Source: HXMU1420-13 sp034669965
Lineage (GTDB): Bacteria > Bacteroidota > Rhodothermia > Balneolales > Balneolaceae
Length of the DNA: 64,000 nucleotides
NCBI GenBank assembly: GCA_034669965.1
Contig: JAXMOK010000011.1
Coordinates: 1-64,000 of the forward strand
Reading direction: 5' to 3'
Positions 42,767 through 51,125 of this stretch are shown one piece after another. The notes under the pieces were generated by a model. The model was given only the letters and a program-made list of their open reading frames with translations, ran no database searches and was not told the origin of the DNA. A program made the translations under genes and the position numbers. Every line of letters begins with the position of its first letter. The first letter of the stretch is position 1.

Positions 42767-43699
42767 TTACTCTAAATGAGTGATCAAAAAATTAAGCATG
42801 GAATCTGCTACAAACTGATGTCCTTCTGGCGTCCAGTGACCACCAAAAGTTTCGTAACGATAATCATTACTTACATCCAGAAATGGGATGTTATGTGCCT
42901 CAGAAAAGGTTTTCACCGATTCTTTAGGACTTTGAGCTATCAGCAGAAACGGAATTTGTTTACTTAAAAGGTGATCATTGAATTTTTGCAATATATCGAA
43001 AGTGGGATCCTCAACATACACTTGAGCCGGTGCTTTGTTTTTAAACCAGGCGGAAGCAGCAAGACGTACCAACCACGATTTTGACAGAGTCGGGTTTTCT
43101 GCATAAAAATAGCGTTCGCCTTTGGGTACCGGAGTCCCTTTGATTGTGAGCATGTCATCCGATTTTTCGAAATAAGGTTTGTAAAAACCGCCATGGCGAA
43201 GGTTTGTTGAATTATCAACATGATCGTTTTCGCCAAAATAAAGTAAAACCACTACATCAGGTTTAATGATGCTTTCAAGGTGATTAAACCATAACCACTG
43301 CTGGTCGGTGCCGTAGCCATTTATACCGGCGTTGATAAGTTGATAATCCTCGAAATGTGGCTTCAATAACTCGGTAAAACGCTCATCTTGTTCTACATCA
43401 AATCCCCAAGTAAAAGAATCACCCAAAAACAGAATACGCTTTCTGGAATCTTCAATGATTTCAGTTTCTCGCATACCTAACGAATTATGAGAATACCGGA
43501 TGGGCCGACTAGCAGTATATTCGCCGTTCGAATTTGGGATGATCTTCCAACCTAGCTGATCGTCGTATCGAAACATCGGCTCGCCCATAATGGCATTGCT
43601 GATGGAAAGATGTGCGGGATTGTACACCAATCGAAGTGCTACTTCAGCAATAATCAGCCAGAAAAAAGTGGCGCCAATTGCCAAAGCAAAATTTTTCAT
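42767..43699 (-). CDS. SGNH/GDSL-family hydrolase, membrane-anchored
   Basis: A 310-residue protein with one N-terminal hydrophobic helix (residues 4-24) that may anchor it to the inner membrane with the enzyme outside. Catalytic blocks are FLGDSFTWGFDV (block I Ser), NAGINGYGTDQQW (block II Gly), YFGENDHVDN (block III Asn), and FGGHWTPEGHQFVAD (block V, Asp-His replaced by Gly-His-Trp). It should hydrolyse ester groups on a polysaccharide or lipid. It overlaps the SDR gene by four bases and is likely cotranscribed with it. Confidence 0.88.
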   Translation of the reverse strand: MKNFALAIGATFFWLIIAEVALRLVYNPAHLSISNAIMGEPMFRYDDQLGWKIIPNSNGEYTASRPIRYSHNSLGMRETEIIEDSRKRILFLGDSFTWGFDVEQDERFTELLKPHFEDYQLINAGINGYGTDQQWLWFNHLESIIKPDVVVLLYFGENDHVDNSTNLRHGGFYKPYFEKSDDMLTIKGTPVPKGERYFYAENPTLSKSWLVRLAASAWFKNKAPAQVYVEDPTFDILQKFNDHLLSKQIPFLLIAQSPKESVKTFSEAHNIPFLDVSNDYRYETFGGHWTPEGHQFVADSMLNFLITHLE

Positions 43700-44493
43700 A
43701 TCACTTTACTACGTTTCAAAATCTTATTGAGCAACCATGGCGAAATTCGCTTCATGATAAGACCAAGGCGCTCTTTGGGGCTGGAAATGTAGATCTCTTC
43801 TTTCTCTGCTTTGATGTCGCCCCAGATGCGTTGTACCATTTCGTTGGCGTCCATGGCATCGCTGTGTAAATTGCCCATTTTGCCGAATGAGCTGCCATCA
43901 GCAGTAAGTGAATTTTGAGTGATGTTGGTTTTTATGGGACCGGGACAAACCATGGTAACTGCAATGTTGTATTCGTACATCTCTTGGCGGATGCAATCGA
44001 AAATGCCTTGCAAGGCATGCTTACTAGCTGCGTAGCCCGACCGATATTTAGTGCCAAATTTTCCGGCCACACTGCTGGTAACTATAATTTGTCCGGATTT
44101 ACGTTCCATCATATGCGGTAACACATGTCGTGTTAGAGCTACCGAGCCAAAGAAATTTATTTCCATTAGCCGGCGAATGGTTTCCATGTCGGTTTCGGCA
44201 AATAAAGAACGCTGGCTCACCCCGCCATTGTTTACTAATACATCAATTCCGCTAAATAAAGTGAGTGCTGCTTGGCTTTTTTCTTTAAGGGAGGCAGAGT
44301 CGGCTAAATCCAACGGGAGTACTTTTATTCGGCTGTCATCTCCGCCAAGTTCAGTTTTAACACGCTCAAGCTCTTCTTTTCGCCGCGATGAGAGAATTAG
44401 ATTAGCACCATCTTTATAAAAAAAATGAGCAAAAGCTTCGCCAATCCCCGACGATGCGCCTGTTATCCAAATAGTTTTATTTTTATAGTTCAT
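43696..44493 (-). CDS. Short-chain dehydrogenase/reductase
   Basis: A 265-residue classical SDR. TGASSGIGEAFAHF (NAD(P) binding), NNGGVSQRS, VTSSVAGKFG (Ser) and YAASKHALQG (Tyr/Lys catalytic pair) are in order. The C-terminal tail ends LLNKILKRSKVI. Its sequence resembles DHRS7-like SDRs acting on retinal-like or lipid alcohols. It heads a two-gene unit with the SGNH hydrolase, separated from the divergent response regulator by 39 bases. Confidence 0.92.
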   Translation of the reverse strand: MNYKNKTIWITGASSGIGEAFAHFFYKDGANLILSSRRKEELERVKTELGGDDSRIKVLPLDLADSASLKEKSQAALTLFSGIDVLVNNGGVSQRSLFAETDMETIRRLMEINFFGSVALTRHVLPHMMERKSGQIIVTSSVAGKFGTKYRSGYAASKHALQGIFDCIRQEMYEYNIAVTMVCPGPIKTNITQNSLTADGSSFGKMGNLHSDAMDANEMVQRIWGDIKAEKEEIYISSPKERLGLIMKRISPWLLNKILKRSKVI

Positions 44494-44532
44494 TCTGATA
44501 ACTTTTTGCTGAACTTAATCAATTTTACAGAC

Positions 44533-45234
44533 GTGAACACCAACCACACAATTTTACTGGTAGAAGACGAAATAGAGTCTGGCGAGATGCTAGCGAATTT
44601 CCTTGAAATAAACAGTTTTAACGTGCATTGGGCAAAAGATGGGAAAGAAGCGCTCGATATTATCGAAAACCATGCAAACGAATTAGAGTTAGCCGTACTT
44701 GATATTATGGTGCCTTACATGGATGGAAAAGAGATCTGTAAGCATATTCGCAAACATCCGGTTATAAACGAAATTCCCGTTTTGTTTTTGACAGCTCGCG
44801 ACGAAGAAAAAGATGAAATTGAGGGACTACAATTAGGTGGCGATGATTACATAAAAAAACCGGCCAGTCTCAATTTGATAAAGGCGCACATCGAAACTCA
44901 GTTACGTCGGCAAAATCCAGAGAAAACACACTGGTTACGATATGGTAATGTGTATCTGGATTCGGATGCTAATGAGATGTACATCAACGACGAGCAAGTT
45001 GATTTAACACATACAGAATATATAATCGCGGAGTTGATGTTTCAGCACCCAAAATTAGTGTACAGCCGGCAAGAAATTTTAGAGCACATCACTGATGAAG
45101 AGAAATACATTTTTGACCGAACAGTGGATGTTCATATCAAAAACCTTCGTATTAAAATGAAAGATTCCGGTAAGTTAATAAAAACATATCGAGGTGTTGG
45201 ATATGGGTTTAACCGGGAGTTCATTAACTCGTGA
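44533..45234 (+). CDS. OmpR-type response regulator
   Basis: A 233-residue transcription factor from GTG at 44533 (VNTNHTILLVEDE). An ATG at 44425 in the same frame would overlap the divergent SDR gene by 69 bases and is unlikely. The receiver domain has Asp57 (AVLDIMVPY), Thr (LTARDEE) and Lys (IKKPASL). The winged-helix DNA-binding domain starts near residue 130 (LRYGNVYLDSDANEMY, EHITDEEKYIFDRTVDVHIKNLRIKM, GVGYGF). It overlaps the kinase gene by four bases (GTGA), so the two are coupled. The target genes are not clear. Confidence 0.92.
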   Translation: MNTNHTILLVEDEIESGEMLANFLEINSFNVHWAKDGKEALDIIENHANELELAVLDIMVPYMDGKEICKHIRKHPVINEIPVLFLTARDEEKDEIEGLQLGGDDYIKKPASLNLIKAHIETQLRRQNPEKTHWLRYGNVYLDSDANEMYINDEQVDLTHTEYIIAELMFQHPKLVYSRQEILEHITDEEKYIFDRTVDVHIKNLRIKMKDSGKLIKTYRGVGYGFNREFINS

Positions 45235-46637
45235 ACATCCAACAAAAACTAGCGCTTACCTACATTACCTTACTATCGATTGGAGTGGTTGTAATAAGTG
45301 CCTATGCCATTTTAAGCATTCGCACTTTTTTATTGGATGAGGCCATTTCGCAATTCGAGGAAGACGCTCGAACTTTTGCCGAATCGTTGGAAGAAGAAGA
45401 TGATTTTACAGATCTGTTTATAAAAACCACATTTACGGCAGATTTAACCGGCTATCAAATTGCTCTTTTTGATTCTTCGGGTACCGTGTTGGTTAACGCT
45501 CCGGTGGATGCCCCCGAATTTCAGGATTCGAGAGCATTTTTAAATGAGGAACTTTTGAACGAATTAGAACGAGATCAACAGGTGATTCTTAATGATGAAG
45601 ATCTTGATCAAGTGCTTTCTTTTCACAAAATTAGCCGCCAGATTACAGAGATTCGTTATTTGCGAATCTCAAAAAGTAAACAAGAATTGTATGCTGTGGC
45701 AGCATCCATCAGGCATTTGATTTACAGTGCAATGATCGGCTCCATTTTAGTGGTGATTATTGTGAGTTTTATTTTTGCTCGTTATTTGGGGAAACCGATT
45801 AAGCAGTTGGAAGAGGCAGCTCTGGATATTGCCGATGGAAATTTGGATCGAGAGATTGATTTGGCAAGAAAAGATGAGTTTGGATCGCTAGCTAAATCGC
45901 TAAACAATATGGCGGCGAAACTAAAAGACGATTACGAAAAACTTAAAACGTTAAACGAAAAGCAGAATGAATTTTTTGCAGATATCGCTCATGAAGTGAG
46001 AAACCCGCTGCATACTATTTCCGGCGCCATGGAAATGCTGCAACTTGATGGATTAAGCGACGAGAAAAAAGCTCAATATTTACATACTGCACAAAAACAG
46101 GTTGATCGGGTCGTCAGGCTATTTCAGGATATAAAATCTCTACAACGGTACGATATGGATGAAGGGTTCATCCACAAATCTTCCTTTATAATCGAAGAAT
46201 TAGTTACAGAAGTAGTAAAGACCTATCTACCCATTGCAACAGAAAAGAACTTAGCTCTGATTTTTGATAAAACCGGTGAGCACACCGTATATGCTGATTA
46301 TGAAAAAATGGAGCAGGTGTTGGATAATCTGGTTTCTAACGCCATCAAATATACACACGAAGGGCAAATTCAGGTGAAGTGTGTACCAGCAAGTGGTATG
46401 CTAAACGTTCAAATAATCGATAGTGGAATTGGCATCGGAGCAGAACATCTGGATAGACTCTTCGACCGATTTTATCGAACCGATAAAGCACGCAGCCGGG
46501 ATAAAGGCGGAACCGGCCTTGGCTTAGCTGTTGTAAAAGGGATCTTGAATGCTCACAACGTTGAGATTTTTGTAGAGAGCACACCCGAAGTGGGATCAAA
46601 ATTCTACTTCTCTTTATCAATCATGGAAAATACTTAG
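45231..46637 (+). CDS. Membrane histidine kinase with HAMP domain
   Basis: A 468-residue sensor kinase with two helices (about residues 7-28 and 165-187) enclosing a 135-residue sensor region. The HAMP linker is FARYLGKPIKQLEEAALDIADGN. The DHp domain has ADIAHEVRNPLHTISG (His), and the ATPase domain has NLVSNAIKYTHEG, DSGIGIGAEHL and GGTGLGLAVVKGI. It starts at GTG overlapping the regulator stop. The sensor region has no known motif. It is an ordinary two-component sensor, unlike the soluble cNMP-type kinases elsewhere in the window. Confidence 0.92.
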   Translation: MNIQQKLALTYITLLSIGVVVISAYAILSIRTFLLDEAISQFEEDARTFAESLEEEDDFTDLFIKTTFTADLTGYQIALFDSSGTVLVNAPVDAPEFQDSRAFLNEELLNELERDQQVILNDEDLDQVLSFHKISRQITEIRYLRISKSKQELYAVAASIRHLIYSAMIGSILVVIIVSFIFARYLGKPIKQLEEAALDIADGNLDREIDLARKDEFGSLAKSLNNMAAKLKDDYEKLKTLNEKQNEFFADIAHEVRNPLHTISGAMEMLQLDGLSDEKKAQYLHTAQKQVDRVVRLFQDIKSLQRYDMDEGFIHKSSFIIEELVTEVVKTYLPIATEKNLALIFDKTGEHTVYADYEKMEQVLDNLVSNAIKYTHEGQIQVKCVPASGMLNVQIIDSGIGIGAEHLDRLFDRFYRTDKARSRDKGGTGLGLAVVKGILNAHNVEIFVESTPEVGSKFYFSLSIMENT

Positions 46638-47248
46638 TCGCTGGTGTACCAGTGTAAAAGTGCCGCTAGTGTACCGCCGGTGATTGGGGCAACCGTATAA
46701 AGCGGTATACTTTCGAACGAAGTGCCGCGCTCGGCCATAAAATCAATTATCGAAGTACTGATTGACATGGCAGGGTTCATATAGGCACCAGATATATTTA
46801 TGCCAATCATGATACAAGCCGTTAAAGTTAAGCCAACACCAATTGCATTAATTTTAAATGAATCATGGCCGTTATTTTTAATCAGATTGAGGTAAGAAAG
46901 AACAAATAAAAAGCTTAGAAAAATTTCTACCGTAGCTTGTTGATACAAATTGGTAGAAGTAGGTGGTTCCACAAAAAACACTGTACGGGTAACCATTAGG
47001 ATGATGCCAGCGGCAGCAAATGCGCCTAATAGTTGGCTCGCGAAATATCCTAAAAACACGTTGAAAGTTATTTTACGGCGAAGAAAATATGCAAAAGATA
47101 CAGCAGGGTTGAAATGTGCACCGGAAACATGCATCCCCATATAAATTAAAACAGTGAGAACCATACCCAATGCCAATGGCTCGGTGGTTAGCCCAAAAGC
47201 CAAAACCAACGCCAAAGTCCCGATTACTTCGATTAAATATTTACGCAT
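46634..47248 (-). CDS. Aquaporin/MIP-family channel
   Basis: A 204-residue protein from ATG at 47248 (an upstream frame to 47332 adds 28 residues without family pattern). Six helices and both NPA boxes are visible: GAHFNPAVSFAYFL and GAYMNPAMSISTS. The MIP family conducts water or small solutes such as glycerol. The residue before the first box (SGAHFNPAV) is as in aquaporins, but the selectivity filter is not clear from these motifs. The convergent kinase gene overlaps its 3' end by four bases. Confidence 0.9.
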   Translation of the reverse strand: MRKYLIEVIGTLALVLAFGLTTEPLALGMVLTVLIYMGMHVSGAHFNPAVSFAYFLRRKITFNVFLGYFASQLLGAFAAAGIILMVTRTVFFVEPPTSTNLYQQATVEIFLSFLFVLSYLNLIKNNGHDSFKINAIGVGLTLTACIMIGINISGAYMNPAMSISTSIIDFMAERGTSFESIPLYTVAPITGGTLAALLHWYTSD

Positions 47249-47427
47249 TCTCAACAGCCAAATAAACTTCCGTCCTTCCAGATTGCAGTAAACTAATTGC
47301 AACCAATAGTAATTGCAAACATCTACAAACAATCAATTTAAATGTTGGTATATTGCCAACTCTAAGCTTTTGAGTTCACTTAAGCTACAAAAATCAGATT
47401 TTCAATATTTAATATCTCTCTTTGTAT

Positions 47428-47748
47428 ATGCTGGATAAACTAAAACAGCGTTGGAATATCCATAGCAACACTCAGGTTTTAATCATTTTAATAGTGTTTG
47501 CTATAACAGGGTTTTCGGTACTTTATGCCAAAAAGTTAATTTATTCGCTGATTGGGGTTGATCCTGACTGGGCTTGGTACATAAGATTGCCTATCTGGAT
47601 GGTTGTAATTCTGCCAACTTACTACGCTTTATTGATTAGCTGGGGGACCATTTTCGGGCAGCGCGAATTTTTTATTTGGTTCGCTAAGAAGTCGTATCTC
47701 AGATTTAATAAGAATAAAACCGAAGAAACCTCTATCGTTGAGCGTTGA
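47428..47748 (+). CDS. DUF6787-type small membrane protein
   Basis: A 106-residue protein starting at ATG 47428 (MLDKLKQRWNIHSNTQ). Two membrane helices (about 16-38 and 52-78) are followed by a short cytoplasmic tail with GQREFFIWFAKKSYLRF. The pattern LKxRW...LIILIVFAITG...L...GQxxFFxxFxKK is recalled from a small family in Bacteroidota, DUF6787. The function is unknown. Its 3' end overlaps the convergent MmcQ/YjbR gene by 17 bases. Confidence 0.7.
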   Translation: MLDKLKQRWNIHSNTQVLIILIVFAITGFSVLYAKKLIYSLIGVDPDWAWYIRLPIWMVVILPTYYALLISWGTIFGQREFFIWFAKKSYLRFNKNKTEETSIVER

Positions 47749-48088
47749 TTTGCGCCTGCACTTTTTTGGTATGGCTTGCTACAACCAAATTGTAGGAGTG
47801 GTTGATTAATTCTTGAATAAAATCGTCATCCAGTTCACCTTGCATTTCAACGGTGTTCCAATGTTTTTTATTCATGTGATAACCGGGGTTAATTTCCGGG
47901 TATTCTTCTCGAAGAATTACGGCTCTTTCCGGATCGCATTTTAAGTTGATGCTTCTGAATTCATCGACATCAGCGAGAGCGAACATTTTATTTGCCACTT
48001 TAAAAACCAACACTTTATCATCGAAAGGGAAACTTTCGGTTACTTCGGGGAATGCAAGACAAAAATCGCGAAACTCTTCAATATTCAT
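47732..48088 (-). CDS. MmcQ/YjbR-family DNA-binding-like protein
   Basis: A 118-residue protein with the MmcQ/YjbR fold: NIEEFRDFCLAFPEVTESFPFDD, VFKVANKMFAL, DPERAVILREEYPEINPGYHMNKKHWNTV. These proteins bind DNA or small ligands in some bacteria, with unknown role. Length is as expected. It is 20 bases upstream of the VCBS-lipoprotein gene stop; the two are on the same strand. Confidence 0.9.
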   Translation of the reverse strand: MNIEEFRDFCLAFPEVTESFPFDDKVLVFKVANKMFALADVDEFRSINLKCDPERAVILREEYPEINPGYHMNKKHWNTVEMQGELDDDFIQELINHSYNLVVASHTKKVQAQINAQR

Positions 48089-48108
48089 TCTTCGTAGTGT
48101 TTAAAGGC

Positions 48109-49935
48109 TCATTTTTTTCGATAAAGTAATAAACCGCCGCTTCTTGTTCCTATCAATAACTCCGGTGTGCCATCGTCATTTAAATCCTTAAAAAGTGGAG
48201 CACTTAGCGGTGCTGTGGCTGTTGTGATTGGTAACTCAGCAGGATTGAAAGTTAGAGAAATGGGTGATCCAATATTTTCGAAATAAAGAAGACCTTCAAT
48301 TTTACTACCTGTTAATAAGTCGAAGTCACCGTCGTTATCGGAATCAAAAAAAGTAGGGGTACTTCGGTGTTTCGATTCAATTCCATCAAAGGCACCATCA
48401 ACATATTCGAAAGAGGGTTCTGTTTTACTGCCTACATTTCTGAATAGGTGGATGTCTCCACCGGACGAACCTGACACAAGGTCTAAGTCGCCGTCGTTGT
48501 CGATGTCGATGGTGCGGGGCACGGCGTTACTACCGCGTGGCAACTCTACGATGGCCTCAGAATCTAGTTCAAACGATCCCGATTGGTTGATGTAGTATGA
48601 AATGTCGCCTTTCCAGTTTCCCAGCAGGAGATCAGCAAAACCGTCGTTGTTTAAATCGGCAAGTTCCGGCGCATAGTGATACCCGTTTGGTAGATCTATT
48701 TTCCCTACTTTTTGGAATTCAGGTTGGGTTGCTGATCCAAAATTCTCAAAAATATAAACTACCGAAGATTTCAAGTTTGAAGGATCGATTTTATTGGCAA
48801 GAAGAAGATCAATATCGCCATCACCATCAATATCGCCGGCTGCAGGAATACTTTCATCACCAACATCAATCTGCTCTAAAAACTGTTTGGTTTCCAGCTT
48901 AAATCCGCTGGGAGTTTGTTCGTAATAAAAGAAATTCTCAGCGGTAGTTCGATTCGCGTTATAAGCTCCGCCCAATACGCCAAGCAATAAATCGGCATCG
49001 CCATCCATGTTCCAATCAACCAGAGCCGGTGCGTTGTAACCGCTGCTTTCTACGGGATTGCCGGGTGGGAAGGGTTGAGGTTCGCCTCTGAAAATTGGAT
49101 TTTTACACGTGCCTTCATTTTTGAGTAAAAGAATGCTCGGTTCAAAAAAATCGCCCCAGAAAATATCTTCATCACCATCACTGTCAATGTCCATAAAAGT
49201 CATGGTGTTTGCGCCGTGCATGGTTCCAAATTGTTTTACGATTTCGATGTCTTCGAATCGCTTAGTAAGTAATTCAAACTTAGGAATATCATTTTCATCG
49301 AAACCGGTTGATTCATAACGCGAAACGGTGCCTTCTAAACTACCTATAAACAAATCGGGCTGTCCATCACAATCAATGTCGGTTACATTCGGGATGTTTT
49401 GGCGATCAGAAAAGATGGGTGTCCCAGTAGCGTCTTTCAGGGAATCTGCCATCAACACAAAATTTGGGTTTTGAGCATTTCCGGTATTTTTATAATAACT
49501 GATGTAGCTGAAAGGCTGCTCTGTGAGTAAATCAAAATCTCCATCCTGATCCATATCTACAAAACGGAACCACTCACCAATATCGATATCGAAAAATTGT
49601 TCTGATCGAAAAGTGCGCGGGTTTTCGCTTCCGGGATCGGTGTTCTCGAAGAACATGAGTTCGTTGGTATGTTCCTGCACAAATAAATCAGGGTCGCCGT
49701 CTGCATCAATATCAACAAACTGCGGTCGTGGCGTGTTTAATCCACCTAAAAAAGGATGATCGATCGACGAACCCTTTTCATCGAGCACAGAAATCCAGTC
49801 TATAGTTCGAGTGTATTCTGCTTCATCGGATTTGCTCTTTGGTAATTGAGAACTTGTTGAACAGGCTATCCCGGCAATGATTGAAAAGAGGAGTAGTTGA
49901 ACTGATAGTGATACAAAAGAGTGTCTGTTTTTCAT
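48109..49935 (-). CDS. FG-GAP/VCBS-repeat lipoprotein with ten calcium-binding repeats
   Basis: A 608-residue lipoprotein (signal 1-24, lipobox IACS). Ten Asp-rich calcium-binding repeats follow a D-x-D-x-D-G-x-x-D-L pattern, for example DIDADGDPDLF, DMDQDGDFDLL, DIDCDGQPDLF, DWNMDGDADLL, DLNNDGFADLL and DIDNDGDLDLV. They form a beta-propeller like alpha-integrin. It is the last gene of a five-gene minus-strand run that starts with the TonB receptor at 57234. The gap to the YncE-like gene is five bases. It is likely a surface binding protein; the ligand is unknown. Confidence 0.88.
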   Translation of the reverse strand: MKNRHSFVSLSVQLLLFSIIAGIACSTSSQLPKSKSDEAEYTRTIDWISVLDEKGSSIDHPFLGGLNTPRPQFVDIDADGDPDLFVQEHTNELMFFENTDPGSENPRTFRSEQFFDIDIGEWFRFVDMDQDGDFDLLTEQPFSYISYYKNTGNAQNPNFVLMADSLKDATGTPIFSDRQNIPNVTDIDCDGQPDLFIGSLEGTVSRYESTGFDENDIPKFELLTKRFEDIEIVKQFGTMHGANTMTFMDIDSDGDEDIFWGDFFEPSILLLKNEGTCKNPIFRGEPQPFPPGNPVESSGYNAPALVDWNMDGDADLLLGVLGGAYNANRTTAENFFYYEQTPSGFKLETKQFLEQIDVGDESIPAAGDIDGDGDIDLLLANKIDPSNLKSSVVYIFENFGSATQPEFQKVGKIDLPNGYHYAPELADLNNDGFADLLLGNWKGDISYYINQSGSFELDSEAIVELPRGSNAVPRTIDIDNDGDLDLVSGSSGGDIHLFRNVGSKTEPSFEYVDGAFDGIESKHRSTPTFFDSDNDGDFDLLTGSKIEGLLYFENIGSPISLTFNPAELPITTATAPLSAPLFKDLNDDGTPELLIGTRSGGLLLYRKK

Positions 49936-49940
49936 TGAAT

Positions 49941-51047
49941 TTATCGTGTTCCAATTCCGGTAGGATTCATTTCAACTTCAATCACTTTTATGATTTCGAG
50001 CGTGTTAGTATCGATAACCGTTACAGTACCTTTTTTGGCCATTGCTTGATTGCTGTGATCGCCGTGATTCGAGTGATCTCCGCCGCTCATCATGTTCATT
50101 TTCATGTTGTTGTTGGTAACAAACAAATATTTGTTATCGGCTGATAAAACGGCACCGTGTGGTTGAGCAAGTCCTTCGCCGGTAATAACTTTTTTTACGC
50201 TCATTGCTTTCATATCCACCACAGTGATTGAGTTCCCTTCTTTGTTACCAAAATAAACGAATTGCCCATCATCAGAATAAACCGGGTGCCAAGGTTGTGC
50301 GTTAACATCGAGCGTTTTTGTTAGCTCGGGTGAAAGTGGGTCTGAAATATCGAAAATCAGAAATTTCCCGGTCATTTGAGTGGTACCCACCAAGGTTTTA
50401 TTATCGGGCGATATGGCAAAGTTCACGAACATGTGGTTCATGCCTTCCATCGTGATGAGTTCACTATCGCCGGAGTTTATATCAGTGGTTAAAATTTGGT
50501 TGGATGATAAACTAGCTACGAAAATATGCTGCGAGTTTGATAAGGTTGCGATGGCATGAGGGCGGGTAAAAAAGAGATCAACTTCGTCCAACACATTCAT
50601 AGTGGAGCGATCTACCACTGCAAAACTTTGAGGTGGATTTACTGCGCTCATCGAACGACCAACAAATAAGAAGTTATCGGTTGGATGAAGTGCCATTAAA
50701 CCGGGTACTTCCAAAGGTGCCTGCGACACCAGTTCGTTTGCTGCATTAAATTTGAGTACTGTGTTTTCTCCGATTAGGCTTACATACCAATGCGAGCCAT
50801 CTGCTTCAACTACTGTGTGATGTGGTTTCGCATTTTCAGAGAACCCTAACTTTGTAAGATCAATGGTTTCTTCAATTTCTAATGAATTGGCACCGATTAC
50901 GGATATGGAAGCGGAATTCTGATTACACACATAAACGAAATCATTAGCCTGTTGCGCAAAAATAGTCCCGGTTGATACAAATATAGCAATCAGTAACAAG
51001 CTGCATTGGAGCAGCATCTTAGAATTGAAAAATGAATGAGCTCTCAT
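49941..51047 (-). CDS. YncE-type beta-propeller protein with Met/His-rich loop
   Basis: A 368-residue exported protein (signal near residue 30, ending FAQ). The body is a seven-bladed propeller of the YncE/surface-layer type: FVYVCNQNSASISVIGANSLEIEETID, AEGSHWYV, NTLEIIKVIE. A loop near residues 310-340 has NNNMKMNMMSGGDHSNHGDHSN, rich in Met and His, which may bind copper or other metal. The protein is five bases from the VCBS-lipoprotein and shares its transcript. It ends EMNPTGIGTR. YncE in Escherichia coli is iron-regulated, which fits the neighbouring TonB/HmuY genes; this is inference. Confidence 0.8.
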   Translation of the reverse strand: MRAHSFFNSKMLLQCSLLLIAIFVSTGTIFAQQANDFVYVCNQNSASISVIGANSLEIEETIDLTKLGFSENAKPHHTVVEADGSHWYVSLIGENTVLKFNAANELVSQAPLEVPGLMALHPTDNFLFVGRSMSAVNPPQSFAVVDRSTMNVLDEVDLFFTRPHAIATLSNSQHIFVASLSSNQILTTDINSGDSELITMEGMNHMFVNFAISPDNKTLVGTTQMTGKFLIFDISDPLSPELTKTLDVNAQPWHPVYSDDGQFVYFGNKEGNSITVVDMKAMSVKKVITGEGLAQPHGAVLSADNKYLFVTNNNMKMNMMSGGDHSNHGDHSNQAMAKKGTVTVIDTNTLEIIKVIEVEMNPTGIGTR

Positions 51048-51086
51048 GGCGAATAATGGATAAATAGGAATCTAAAATAAAAAGGA

Positions 51087-51107
51087 TCTCCGGCACAAAA
51101 CCGGAGA
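51087..51107 (-). terminator. Possible intrinsic terminator after the choice-of-anchor B fusion gene
   Basis: The stem TCTCCGG / CCGGAGA has a 7-base loop, followed on the minus strand by T-rich sequence (CCTTTTTATTTTAG). It lies 19 bases past the stop codon and before the start of the next gene at 51047, so it may partly separate the transcripts. Confidence 0.75.
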
Positions 51108-51125
51108 CCCTGATAAAAGGTGTTG

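Noticed and set aside
44425..44532. Longer start for the OmpR-type regulator
   Set aside because: It would overlap the divergent SDR gene by 69 bases and add 36 residues with no receiver-domain similarity; the GTG at 44533 fits the fold.
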